DNA of 64,000 nucleotides, taken from assembly GCA_009869945.1 (NCBI GenBank), contig WIXG01000367.1:1-64000 (forward strand), read 5' to 3'. The position numbers and the translations under genes were made by a program. The notes beneath the pieces are model-generated. The model was not told where the DNA came from. It ran no database searches and worked only from the letters and a program-made list of their open reading frames with translations. Of this stretch, positions 25,531-36,850 are shown in pieces. How positions within the stretch are numbered: the first letter of the stretch is position 1; every line of letters begins with the position of its first letter. This DNA comes from Mesaphorura yosii (Eukaryota > Arthropoda > Collembola > Poduromorpha > Tullbergiidae).

Positions 25531-27329
25531 TTACACATGCTCCGGGTGGTTTCGTATGCAGTCAATAAGCGCCTTCGGTGGGAGTTCTCCCTTGCAAATA
25601 CGGTGAACACCAGTGAAAAGTGGGAATCTGCAAGGAACGAACAACTCAGTGGATGTTGTAGCACAATACTGTTCAATGCATGGATTTCCAGTTTCTCTTA
25701 CTTGTCTTCAACTCCACGCGCTTTCAGCATGTAATTGACTTCCTCAGCAGTATGGGGACCTTGAAGTCTTTGCCCATTCAGCAGTTCCGTTTCCAACTGA
25801 TCAAGCGACTGCACAAAATCGGGAATAATTTTAGAAGTGGCAAAAACTGAAACATAGTATGCAACCGAAGAGATGAGATGAGACAAACCTTCCCAGTCCG
25901 TACAAATTGCTCGGCGATTTTCCTATTACGTCCTCCATAACACGTTGTAATTAAATCTGCTACGCCACAGCTCTCCAAAAATGTGGGTAGCTTTGTTTTG
26001 TAGAACATCTGCCGAAGTAAAATATTTCCCACATGTAAATCCTGCCTGGAGCGGACCGAATCCACCGATCACGTCGATTGTAGTCGTCGTACCTCTGCGA
26101 ACCGCACCATTTCCATAAGCCCGAGTCTAATCACAGCTGCTTTCGTGTTGTCACCAAGTTCCAGCCCGTCAACAAACCCAGCACCGACGCCAACAATGTT
26201 CTTCAGCGCTCCGCAGAGTTCCACCGTGTCAACATCGTCGACGACGACCACGCGGAAATCGTCACTTTGAATCAGTTTATGAAGCACAGCACCTTGCGCC
26301 ACATCATGCGAGCCGATTGTTGTCTCACTGAACTTCCCTTCGGCAATTTCGTGAGCGAGATTTGCGCCCATGAGCACATTGCAGGGAATATTCAACAATC
26401 TGGTTATGATGTGAGAAATTAACTCGATTCCGCCTCCTTCAGCAATGTCAAATCCCTAGAAAAATGGACGGCAATTTTCGTAACGATGTTTACAGAGGCC
26501 AAATTCGCCAAAATTAATAGTTTTCGAGCATTATTGACATTACATCAAAATGTAGCATCGCGTAGACATACCTTGATGAGCGACAGTCCGATAGCACTGG
26601 GTTTTATCTTTCCAACTAAAGGCGCACACGTGTGCTTAATAAACTGGTGGGGCAGAACAAACACAATAATGTCAGCGTCACCGGCAGCTGAAACCACGTC
26701 GGGATCTGCAACCTGTTAAGCAATATTTACACGAAATATGAATAACTGCCCCTGCGGATGTTACTTGTGCTCGCGCTAAGTGTACCATATTGAGGCCATA
26801 ACTCATCCATCAAGGTCACTCATTATTAAATACGCTTTAAAGTCATCAATCACAATAAAGAATGCACTACATTCGTATTCGTAGTTCCTCATTGCCCCAA
26901 CCTGTTTATCAAAAATGCTCTTTTTGTCCCACGAGAAGGAAAACGAGACAGAGAGATCATTGAGATTCATGGCTTGGGCGATTTACTGATGAGGATGGCT
27001 GCTTTTAAGTTGACGCTAATCAAACTCACAATATTCGTAGGTAGCTTGTGACCAGGCAAATACTTGACGTTTTCATGATCTTGGTTAATGATTTCAGTTA
27101 GTTTCCGCCCATTCACCAGCTCCTCGTACACGTAGATCTTCACCGCTTCCTCGAACAAGTCGGGATATCTGCGAGTATTTGCACCAATGATCTTGGCAAT
27201 GGCCGAACCCCTGCAATGAGATTTTAAAGTCTAGTCTGACCTCACATGCACACACGCGGTACACAAAAGGAAACAATTTGCTTACCAGTTTCCGGATCCA
27301 ACAATACTGACTCGTTTCTTGCCGGACAT
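25531..27329 (-). CDS. GPD1: Glycerol-3-phosphate dehydrogenase [NAD+]
   Basis: Cytosolic enzyme interconverting dihydroxyacetone phosphate and sn-glycerol 3-phosphate with NADH; it feeds lipid synthesis and the glycerophosphate shuttle. Seven exons, 27329-27286, 27210-27030, 26712-26572, 26455-26093, 26008-25889, 25808-25702 and 25627-25531, give 350 aa, against 349 in human GPD1. The Rossmann glycine motif GSGNWGSAIAK spans the first intron. Other family blocks are [26 protein letters not shown], the catalytic-lysine region [24 protein letters not shown], and [19 protein letters not shown] with the phosphate-binding Arg. The C-terminus ends RNHPEHV. No residue expected for catalysis appears missing. 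Confidence 0.96.
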
Positions 27330-29914
27330 TCTTGCAAAAGTTGAGAAACTTGAGACTTGAAGGAGAACGCACTTTGTATGCACAGAAAAATTTTGAGAAA
27401 GAGACGGTTTGCACTTCCAAGAAGTTGCAGAGTATTTGACACAAAAGTGTGAAAAACACGCGTGAAAACCTTCAATTGAGTTTGAGTGTCTCGTTGTTAT
27501 CAATGTTTTCCGTTCGCGTGTCCTGAATTCACTGTACGCACGGGCACGATTCACGGCTCCCTTTTGTCCTCGTACAAGTTGGGCTTCAGTAACAGAAGCA
27601 GCACTTATCTTGCCACTCGAGGCAGGAGTTGATCGAGATGATGACGAAGGACGACAAATAATGGAGTTAAGGCTTATGTATTGACTACAAACACAAAAAA
27701 CAGTTTCAAGAACAACTTTCCTGCTATTATGCCTCCAAATTCTGCAGTGCAGGAAGAAAATCACGTTCAGCATGTACAGAAACAGTGTATCATTGTAGTA
27801 GTAGCGTCAGTGTTAACTACTGAACTTCACTTCTATGCTGCCTCTACACACAGGGGCAGTGGCAGTTTTGCGATAAGCTCTGGATTAATGCATAATGCTT
27901 GCTCATAGCCCAGTTCAAAGTCGGCTTGCCGTACGTGGTTCGATCCCGGTTTTTATCCACGCTCCCATTAACGCAGTTAAGCAGTCGTCGCCTGATCGTG
28001 TGTCTCTTATGGCTAGCGTTCACGTTCACGGTTCAGAATTATCGCACTCGCACTCGTTGCATTTTGCACTTAAACCCCTTGTCTGATGTACTCTTACATA
28101 ATGCTTAATAAAAACTTCCTCTCTGTGTGTGCTCAGAAGAAAGAATACAATGATGACTTGACTAGCAATTTTATAATCGATAAATTACATCCACTGCTTT
28201 TGTCTTAGTTGGCAGCTCGAACTTCGTGAAGAAATGGCACTGCAAACTGGTACGAGCTGGTAGCAGAGTTGGACGGACCGCAAACTGCAAATTCTAGCAC
28301 AGAGAATTGTAATAAAATTCTTTTCACACACCAGCAAAAAATTTTGTAATGATTCCAACTTTTTACTGGCTCGCCTTTGATTAAAATCTGAAAAGTCAAC
28401 TCGGTAGCAACTTCAGCAAGCGGCCAAGATCAAATAATTTGAACTCCTCGCGAAAATAAAAACTGAACACCAGTTCAGCGAGTGATTCATTCTGTTCGGT
28501 TCTTCCGAGTTTCGGATTCGGTGTGAATGTGCAGAGCACGTGCACCGCGTCTACATCTACAGTCTGGCCAACATTACGGAGTCAGCCGCGTGCCGTCTGG
28601 GTGCATGATCTTGTGGAAAGAGATGTCTAACATGTCTATGATATGGCATCATTTGACATTTGCCCGTTCATTCATTAGGACCATTTCATTATCTTGTTTG
28701 CAAATATAGCGGTTGCAATGTAAATTTGCGACTTCGAAAGACGAAAGTATGAGATTTCACGTGCGATTTATTTGCCGGGCTCCTGCAAGCAGCACATTTC
28801 ACTGTTTAGCCAATGCACTGGTCACGGACTTCCGAGGCACCGTGGCACTCGGAACATAAGACGATGATCATACGATTTGCACTTCATGACATGAAATGAC
28901 TGATGCAATTTCTGAGAAGGATAAATTAAATCGGTCTACTGTGCGCCCGTGCTACAGCTGATACTCAAAGTTCAGAGATCGGCAAACATGAACTCACGCT
29001 TGTCGCGTACGTGTTTTATGCGCCTATTAATAAGTCGACATGCATTTGTCAGGTCGTAGGCCTAGGTCGTAGTCCAAAAGTTCTGCTAAGGAAATCTAAA
29101 TGATAATGCCTACAACAAAGTTTGGAGGGAAGACAAAGTTCAATGTGCAAAACTTCATTGAGCGCAACGAGTACCAAATAACCATGTGAGCGTTTACGAC
29201 ATTTCCGAAATGTGCACATAAAAAAGCCAGTTGCACTTGTGTATGTTCAAATAGCATGCTGTAATTGCCGGTTGCAGTTTGCAGTAATTACAATTTTGGG
29301 CATGGTCACTGCCTGCCACTTATCCGTCCCTGCACTCTATTTCCAACAGCTTCCATAAATAACTTCCTCTTACCTGCTAATAGGGCCACGGGAGTGTATC
29401 CCAAGAGGTTCGAAAAAGCCCAGCTGAATGAAGTTGACCACCAGAGACTTTGATGCGAACGCTCGGATCATTCCCAACTCTCACTTCAAATGTTCGGGCA
29501 GTCGAATTCGTGATATCGTGAAATTTGGCAAGCAACAAACTCATCACAAAGTTAATGTAGCAAATTATGTGCTATTGACGCGTAATGCTAACGATGGATA
29601 ACTTGTGTAACCCATACATCCTAAATAGCAAGGTTATCAGGAGTAAGGTCAAGGCTTTCGGAAGCTTTTTGTTTGAGACACTCTGAAACGAATTTAGCAT
29701 AAAATTGTGTTTCATGGCTAATGTGGTGACAGTAGCTCCGATAAAGATGACAGTACAGCGAATCGGCATTACATTAGCAAAGTGTAAATATTTTATTGTT
29801 AATATATCAGTTTTAAGTTAATTCCATTTCATGATAATGCTTAGCCGGATGCTTTACATGGATTAGGAGCTACAATTACAACCTAAAATAAAACAGTAGG
29901 GTTCAGTAATCCGT
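27330..29914. other. Intergenic; no gene seen
   Basis: About 2.6 kb between the GPD1 start and the DSS1 stop. Several 60-160-codon open frames (for example the minus-strand one at 27282-27773) have no matching splice context or recognisable domain. A reverse AATAAA for DSS1 lies at 29792-29797. Confidence 0.35.
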
Positions 29915-30405
29915 TTATTTCTTTGGATTCTTGACAGCTTCAAGTTCTTTCCTGAAACAAAATAGGATAGTAGGATTTATGTGTGTCAAATTAATGTCAT
30001 TCTAGATTCTATTAATTAGTAAATTAGCTCGCTAACCTTAGCTGCTCACTGAAGTCATCCTCCACATTGTCATCATCCCAGTTGTCTTCCCACACTTTTA
30101 TCTCGGCCTCGTCATCGAGTTTACCAGCTTCGTTTCCATCTGTAATATTCATAATCAAAATGCAATTAGCATAAGCATAACATTGACTTGTCGGATTCAC
30201 GACCGATGCCAATTTTGAAGTAATTCAGCTGGTGGATAACTCATCTGCTCTGTACAATGCTAATCGGCTCACCTTCAGCAGGAAATTCTTCAAATTCATC
30301 ATCTTCTTCCAGTAGTCCTAAATCAATCTTTGGTGGTTTACTGTCGCTAGCAGGAGCAGTCGCCGCCGCAGGAGTACCAGAATTGTTGGCATTGTTTGAT
30401 GACAT
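29915..30405 (-). CDS. SEM1: 26S proteasome subunit DSS1/SEM1
   Basis: A small acidic subunit of the 19S proteasome lid that also partners BRCA2 and the TREX-2 mRNA export complex. Three exons, 30405-30273, 30139-30037 and 29951-29915, give 90 aa. The Asp/Glu-rich core [17 protein letters not shown] and the second acidic block [18 protein letters not shown] are diagnostic, including the Trp spacing used to bind ubiquitin and partners. The Ala/Thr-rich N-terminal ~20 residues are longer than in the 70-aa human protein. A reverse AATAAA at 29792-29797 is a plausible poly(A) signal. Confidence 0.96.
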
Positions 30406-31312
30406 GATGCTGTTTGACCCTCTTCAATAATTTCCAAATCCAAATCTGTGCTTAATTTTGTGCGGATGAGTTGTGTAAAAAATAAATGTGCAACACAAAT
30501 TCTTAACTCAAGCTAGAGATAGCTAAATAATTAAGTGCTACGGAATTTGTTTAATAGCTTGCTGTTGGCTTGCAGTTGCAGTCACAGTTTAATTACCGGA
30601 GGATGAGTTAGAACTTTTCTTGTGCGTTCAAATGTCAATAACTTCCCTCCGCAGCTGCACAGAAATACTCGAGAGTTGTGCCGTGCTTGGTTCTCGCGCT
30701 TTGTAGCAAGCGCGACTTGCTTGCTTCAATTCAAGTGACAGGATTTAGAATTGGACATTCAATGCTGTTTAGTTAACAAAGTTTATTTTCGGATCAGAAC
30801 ATGTTGAGCATTGCCGGCTGCAGTCCAGTCTGAATTGAAATAGTAACGAATTCACTTTCTTTCTGATTACGTTTAATTAGCCCAATCTTACATCAAAAGT
30901 GAAATACCTGCAAAAAAACGACTTCCTTTTCTGCTTTTGACTATGCACTGACTGGGTTGCAAAATTATGTATTTCGTGTACGCAACCATAATTTCATTGT
31001 CCATCAACACAATCACATCATCGTTCTATAATTAATTTAGTCACAGTCGCAGGAGCAAGAAAACAACGACGCAATGTGCTGAATCACAACCTTGAGCTTT
31101 GAATACTACACGCATTAATATGAGCAGCGGGGAGTTGGATTTAATGGATGAAATCACACAGAGGTCGACTTTAAACGATATGTGACGCGACGCAGGATGT
31201 GTTAAGCTAAACAGCTAACCATCTCTTCTAGCTCATCTTCTTCCACGTTGCTCTGTATTGTTGACAAGAAAAGTCAGTCTGCTCGGCACGAATACTAGCG
31301 ATAGAGTTCATA
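30406..31312. other. Intergenic between divergent genes; no gene seen
   Basis: The shared upstream region of DSS1 (-) and the Cys-rich protein gene (+). No exon is evident. A 22-codon open frame starting with ATG near 31120 is too short to support. Confidence 0.4.
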
Positions 31313-31789
31313 ATGCAAGCCAGCGTCCACGTTTTCGTTCCGTTCCTCGCTGTATTGACAAATTTCGCCGTGCTGTGCTCCGCGTCATTGTTGGAGCCGG
31401 TGTCGTACTTCGGTCGAGGTTGTGTCACATCGGAGGAAGATTGCCGGAATCAAATCACGGATTTAGTTTGTAAATTCGACGATGCCACAAAATTTCACCT
31501 GTGCGGTTGTCCGGATCCTGAACCTCTGGGAAGAATTAACCACACCATTCAACGAATCACGAAATGGGACCAAGACCTTCATAAATGCGTGCTGAAATCA
31601 GGCTCGTCCTGCTACAGTGATGACAGTATGAGAATGAAGTGTGAACAAGGGACAGCATGCTTATCAGTGCAGCCTCCAGATCTTAATTTTGGAGTTTGTT
31701 CATTAGGAAGCAGGATAGGAAGAGAGAGTTTGAAAGCCTTGGGACTTGTGTGGACGATCCTGATGGCGTTCGCCATATTTGTATTATGA
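31313..31789 (+). CDS. Secreted Cys-rich protein, probably GPI-anchored
   Basis: An unrecognised single-exon gene of 158 aa. It starts with a hydrophobic signal peptide (FLAVLTNFAVLCSA). The ectodomain has ten cysteines (beginning GCVTSEEDC, then CGCPDPEP, SSCYSDD and GVCS at its end) and one N-glycosylation sequon (NHT). It ends in a hydrophobic run of about 17 residues with nothing after it, which is the layout of a GPI-attachment signal, although a C-terminal TM anchor is possible. The ATG at 31313 is the first in frame that gives the signal peptide. An AATAAA at 32149 could end the transcript. The cysteine spacing suggests a small disulfide-rich fold, but I cannot assign it to Ly6/uPAR or another family. 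Confidence 0.7.
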   Translation: MQASVHVFVPFLAVLTNFAVLCSASLLEPVSYFGRGCVTSEEDCRNQITDLVCKFDDATKFHLCGCPDPEPLGRINHTIQRITKWDQDLHKCVLKSGSSCYSDDSMRMKCEQGTACLSVQPPDLNFGVCSLGSRIGRESLKALGLVWTILMAFAIFVL

Positions 31790-33162
31790 ACAATACTTGA
31801 CAACGAATTTAAACGGATATTTAACTTGCTGCTGGCCAGAAAAACGATCGTAAGTGGGCCTCTAATGCGTGTAATTTCCTTGTCTTGTCACCAGTTCAAA
31901 CAACCTTCTTCTTTCTTCAGTGCAAAATTACGAGGGCGAATCGGCCATGAGGTCAGCGAGACACGAGTTTCAATAGACCAATTACTTCCAATACGCGAGG
32001 TCAATATATTACTTCAAACGCCAAGCAAGCCAATATTCAAAAGCAGGTTGTCCAAGAGAATTGTTCCCAGTCCCAAGCAGTACTTCTGCTGAGACTGTCG
32101 GAGCCTCCGCTGCACCCGATTAGGGATTTAATTTTTTAATGTTTCTTAAATAAACTGGTTGGTCTATCGCTCGCTGTTTATTCAAAATCGCGTCTCGTCA
32201 AGCTCTTGACCGATTCCGAGCCGAAATTTTGCACTGAAAGTAGTTCGAACTCGCGACAATCGAACCGCGGTGCAACTAATTTTTACAGATACCGAGAAGA
32301 GAACAAGAGGAGAACCTAACACCTAAAGATTGGTCTGATTCCCTGAGCTTCTTCAGCCTTGCTGATACTGTTGCATTTAGTGCGTTAATGTTAAATCCTT
32401 CATTTTGCTGTCACGCATCGAAAATTTGATGAGCTAAAGAGGCTTTTACGATCCAGCAGACTTCAAAAAGTTTCTGATTCCAAACACCTTGTACAAAACT
32501 CGAGAATTGTAAGTATTAAATGAGTAATTTGTCGATACTTATTCCGTCAGAATAAGTTCGAATGGATTTTCTGAATCACGCACTCACCACACACGCTTAC
32601 GGAGCAGTAAAACTCACTAGCATAAAAATCACACCTGAGATGTTTCCCAGCGCGATGCACAACAAACCACAATAACCACTCCAGACTCCAATTCGAGCAC
32701 ATGGCACAAGTTGGCAGTCTCCCTTCCCCTTTCAATGATTTCTTCATTGCTATTCGCTCTAGCTTCAGCCTCCAACCTTAATTCCTCGAAATTGTTGCCA
32801 TCATCCTCCACAAAGAAGCGTAAAGGGATTCTTTCCTCTCGTCTCATCAGCTTTTGGCAAATAATAATAATTACATCGTAATATTTAATACATAAAATGT
32901 GATGTGGTTATATTTTCACACTAGAATGACAAGCCATAAACAGCCGTGATGCGCTTTGAGAGCTACCAACTTTCAAGTGGGAGAACACTTTCATTCATTT
33001 TAATTTTATCGATATTCGAAAGAAGTCACACTAATCATGGCTCCAAGCTGCAATCATTTCCAAAACAGTGTAACCTACTAAAAACTAATTGAAAAGTGGA
33101 AGATGGAGGCTGCCTTTCGATTACTGAGCATTTGTTACTATTGCTGTGTGCTGTTGAGCATA
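31790..33162. other. Intergenic, with one possible small minus-strand exon
   Basis: Begins with the 3' UTR of the Cys-rich gene. The only coding-like stretch is the acidic minus-strand frame at 32629-32838, listed separately. Confidence 0.35.
32629..32838 (-). other. Possible small ORF or exon, unrecognised
   Basis: A minus-strand frame of about 70 codons from an ATG (MRREERIPLRFFVEDDG). It is acidic and helical-looking (EELRLEAEARANSNEEI), ending at a possible donor CTCAG|GTGTGA. The composition looks more protein-like than random frames nearby, but I found no partner exon and no family match. Confidence 0.2.
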
Positions 33163-36100
33163 TCAAATCCGTTGAAGAGAAGAAGTTAAGCATCTGAAAT
33201 GGACGAATCTCAATATCAGTTTTCTGCTTCATTTGTTGGCCAGACATGCCGTTATCTTAGTCATTACCTGACTTGATGATCAACTTGGGCTTTCTCCAGC
33301 CGCTTGTCCTTCGCCCGGCGATTTTGGAACCAAATCTTAATCTATTTCAAGGATGGCACAAGAGAAATATTTTGATCACGTAGATCTGCATAAGTATTAC
33401 TACATAAGATGACGTACCTGTGTCTCGGACAAGGACAATTTCTGTGCCAGCTCGCATCTTCTCGACCGTGAAATGTATTCTGCTCTGCGGTACTCCATTT
33501 CCAGTGACACAGTTTGGTGGGTGCTGAATGTCGTCCGTTGTCTGCGCATCTTTCCTTCTCGCTTGCGTCTGCGAGCAACTACAAATCACATTAAAGTTCA
33601 ATACTAGCGTAGTTAATACACAACAAGCATGTTTCCGTCCGTGTCATGACGTGCACTTTGATTGACAGTTCTAAATGCAGCACAGTTCGGGAGGAACAAA
33701 TAATTAAGAAACGAGTGTTTCATAAAAAGATATTTATTATTCAGCTTGCGGGCTTGCGCATCAGCGGATCGAAATTTTAATGGTGATTCGTAATGACTCA
33801 TCTCAGCATGCATGCAGTTGCACTAATGCGTAATTGTAACAGTTTCATGAGATGCGGAAGTACGGACACGGAAAACAAATGATTATTACTGATTGCTTTA
33901 CTGTGAGGGTGCAGGGCACAGGGTGAGAGACTAAGGCAAAAGTTTCTCATGCAATGTGGAAAGGACCCTTCAGGAAACAAAGAAACATACTGTTTCATGA
34001 AACTAATAGGAATGGGATGATCCGGACGAGTGATTGATGTGTAGCAATAACATAAATTTGTATAATGTTGATCTTGCACCTCAATAACAATAAAGATTAT
34101 CGTCTCGACGGTATCTTGTTACCGGGTCGTGTTACTATTTGTTTGGAATTTATTCTTTATGGCGTGTAATGACAGTCACGACTTCTCTCCTGCTAATTTG
34201 ATCTTGACCTCCACCATTTTCTTCTAGACGCTCCATAATTTCAGTTTCCAAATCCGATTGAGAGTTGGTCGTCAGATTTCCTGAACTTCTTCGACTTTCG
34301 ATAGTTGGTGGAGACAATTTGGAATTGCCATCCAAGTGACTGGTCAAAATTCAAATCATTCGCACGTTGGTTGTGATTTCTACGATTTTCTACGTCAACC
34401 CCCGTTCGGCAGGTGAGCTTTTCTCAATTGCGGAAACTGACAAATATCATCTCTGAACTCGGTGGTAGTAATAATCAATGCTTTTTCCCGCGAATAGAGT
34501 GATTAGAACCATTAAGTTAAGAAGTCAACATGCCTCTCGCAGAAGAAATTGTTGTTGGCTACGACGCTTACCGCGCAAAGGTCGGTGAGCTGGAGAAGAA
34601 CGCACCAAAAGAACGTGTTGTTTTCATGTTTGAAGGCGGCGACAATGCTGAGTCCAACTGGTCGCAAGAATCTACTGAAATGGTCAAACTGCTTGACGAA
34701 GTTAAGAAGGAGAATCTACATGGCCTCCTCATCCGTGTAAAGGTCAAGAAGGCTGAATGGAATGATCGGGAATGCAAGTACAAAGTTGATGGCAAGTTTA
34801 AGATCAATTCACTTCCTACGGCAGTTGTCTTCAATCAGAAACTGACGCTTGGTCGAAACTGGATTCACAAGCGCATCGAAGGTGACAAGTGCACGAAGAA
34901 GGAGAAGATCATTGATCTGTTCAAGTAAGGTCGACGACTAGCTCTGACTGATCATCGGACAATAATTTTGGAATTTGCCTTCCCGATTTCCTTCAATTCT
35001 AATCTCACTTCAGCCCTCAGCTCAAATTAATTTGAATTGTAAACCTTAAAATTCTAGCAGGTATATTGTACTTCCTTAACACGAGCCAATAAATTCGATC
35101 CCACTTGCATTTTTCATTGTGCTCTCAAGAAGTTTGTAGCTTATTCCTGCTGTCAACTTCTACTAAACTTTCACCTCTTCTAGTACGAACTATTGAGATC
35201 AGACCAAAGGAACTTCTTTCCTTTTCCGTGCTTGTGTTCATATGTTTTGTGGTTACTTTAGAAACTGTTAATTAAAGATTAGTTGAGGTTAATCGAAGAT
35301 GGAACGGAATAGAGAAGACACACATGATGAGGCATAACCAATATTGGGCTTGCATTTCCATTCTTGTCCATTCGCGTGCTGTTCGCATTACGCACATTAC
35401 ACTGCATTACCGCATGCGAGCTCATCGATAATGATGACGTTCGTGTCTTGGAAAGATAATGGAAAAAATTTTACACCTTAATACGACCACTTTCGATCCT
35501 TGTTCAATTTAGTCAGTTACGTTTGGTTATGGTTATGAAATAATCAATGCCCTATCGTGATCCGACTTAAATGGCAAATAACCAACCACCTTTATGAGAA
35601 TGCAACAGAAGTTTAATTTCTGAACCGGGACTCTTCATCTTTCTCTCTACCCTTTCACTCAGCATCGGCCCACGAGCAACACGTGCATTCTTTCATCATC
35701 ATAGCGTGTCTACTATCATTTCTCATTTCTCGTACCCAATAACAAATTGAAACCCTAGCAGTATTTCTCGGTCCTGTGCTCTTGTTTCTAAATAACTCTT
35801 ACGGTGTGGTACACCTTTTTACAAGGAGCAATAAATTAATGTTCGGGCTGCTCATGCTCACGCACTTCAGAACATGGAACGTGAATAGTGACTATGTAGG
35901 CGAACGTGAACCCCGATGCGATAATAATGATAATATTTGTAATTCGTGTTACGATTATTGGGACACCACTCGCAGTCGCTAATTACGCGTGGGATATAAA
36001 TTACACCTCGTAAACGTGTATTATATCCATCAGACCAGGTAAATAATGCGCTCGGAGGATTAATGCACCAACATAGCTCACTTGGGATAAAATTAGCGGT

Positions 36101-36850
36101 TATCAAGTTAATTATTGGGATCAGCCATGAAAGCACATTAAGAACGTGTGTAACGAAGCCGGATGTAATTTTCGGTATTTAGTAACACTTAATTAGGCGT
36201 TAAACACATTCCGGTCCGGTCGTTGAATGAAAGCAGACACGCTAGCTTGGCAGCAACGTCAAGGGGCAAGTTAAGACAGGGTTAACAATGCTTCTGGACT
36301 TACGATAATTATTGAGCGCCGGAGGAATCACCATCATCGGCCCAGTTCCAGGCAAGCCGTTGAGATCCATGCCAATGTCAATACTGCCTGCACCCGCTGA
36401 ATATTGCTGGACAGCTGCAGCAGGAAATCTAAGAGTTGACTCGATTCCGGGATGCTGGCAATTACCTGGCGAGAAGGTGGAGAGCTGCTGTAATAAATTT
36501 AGTTGAAGCTGCTGAAGCAATGGCGAAGACGCTGACCACAGCGAAGTGACCTGACCCGCCATTAATGTCGTCGGTGACAGTTGATTGCACGGATGATTTG
36601 CACGGACACACTTGAGCAGTTGAGTCTGAACAAAGTGGCCATTTTCGACGTGGTGCTTAGAATCTTCTTCAAGAGATGAGGTGTCCGATAACGATTGGGC
36701 AGAAGTGGCGGTGAAATCGTTGCAACAATACTCGGCGCTGGAAGCAAGTTCAACGCTGCAAGGAGTCGCAAAGTCTTCATACAGCCTCGCGAAGAATTCT
36801 CTCGGGGTCGAAGGGACTTTCTTCTGACTCTCAGTGTCACAGAGACTCAT
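33163..36850 (-). CDS. ro: Rough-type homeobox transcription factor
   Basis: A homeodomain DNA-binding protein most like Drosophila Rough, which patterns photoreceptors. Exon 1 is 36850-36304, the homeobox is split between exon 2 (33578-33418) and exon 3 (33341-33268), and a probable last exon is 33193-33163; together they give about 270 aa. The N-terminal 182 residues are Ser/Leu/Gln-rich. The homeodomain starts [11 protein letters not shown] and contains [19 protein letters not shown] and [17 protein letters not shown] followed by LEKAQVDHQ. The last two blocks closely match the Rough class, including the unusual KDKR after the WFQNRR core. The first intron is 2.7 kb, by far the longest here, and contains a TXNDC17-like gene on the opposite strand. 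The short tail after the homeodomain is the least certain part. Confidence 0.85.
34147..34332 (-). other. Possible minus-strand 3' exon, unrecognised
   Basis: An open frame preceded by an acceptor-like TTTTGACCAG and ending ITRHKE then a stop overlapping ATAAAG/AATAAA. It is Ser/Glu-rich ([18 protein letters not shown]). It lies in rough intron 1 on the same strand, so it could be an alternative 3' end or chance. No upstream partner was found. Confidence 0.15.
34530..34928 (+). CDS. TXNDC17-like thioredoxin-fold protein lacking CxxC
   Basis: An intronless 132-aa protein of the TXNDC17 (TRP14, DUF953) family, cytosolic thioredoxin-fold reductases for small disulfide substrates. It keeps the family layout: GYDAYRAKV at the start, [11 protein letters not shown] where TXNDC17 has its substrate-loop strand, and the cis-proline NSLPTAVVF. 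At the active-site position, where the family has WCPDC, it reads NWSQES: both catalytic cysteines are replaced by serine, so redox activity is not expected. The only Cys residues left are distant. It lies inside intron 1 of the rough gene on the opposite strand. A donor-like GTGAGC at 34412 suggests a 5' UTR intron. The poly(A) signal is AATAAA at 35087. Family membership is inferred from pattern similarity. Confidence 0.75.
   Translation: MPLAEEIVVGYDAYRAKVGELEKNAPKERVVFMFEGGDNAESNWSQESTEMVKLLDEVKKENLHGLLIRVKVKKAEWNDRECKYKVDGKFKINSLPTAVVFNQKLTLGRNWIHKRIEGDKCTKKEKIIDLFK
34929..36303. other. Rest of rough intron 1; no further gene seen
   Basis: Contains the 3' UTR of the nested TXNDC17-like gene (AATAAA 35087-35092). 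Otherwise it is AT-rich with no supported exon. As the longest intron of a patterning gene it could hold enhancers, but nothing specific is visible. Confidence 0.4.

Noticed and set aside
27282-27773. 163-codon minus-strand open frame overlapping the GPD1 start
   Set aside because: It overlaps GPD1 exon 1 in another frame. The Ser-rich sequence has no family features, whereas GPD1 is certain.
27930-27960. GGTTCGATCCC, resembling a tRNA B box
   Set aside because: The flanking bases do not form a T-stem, and no A box or acceptor stem could be placed around it.
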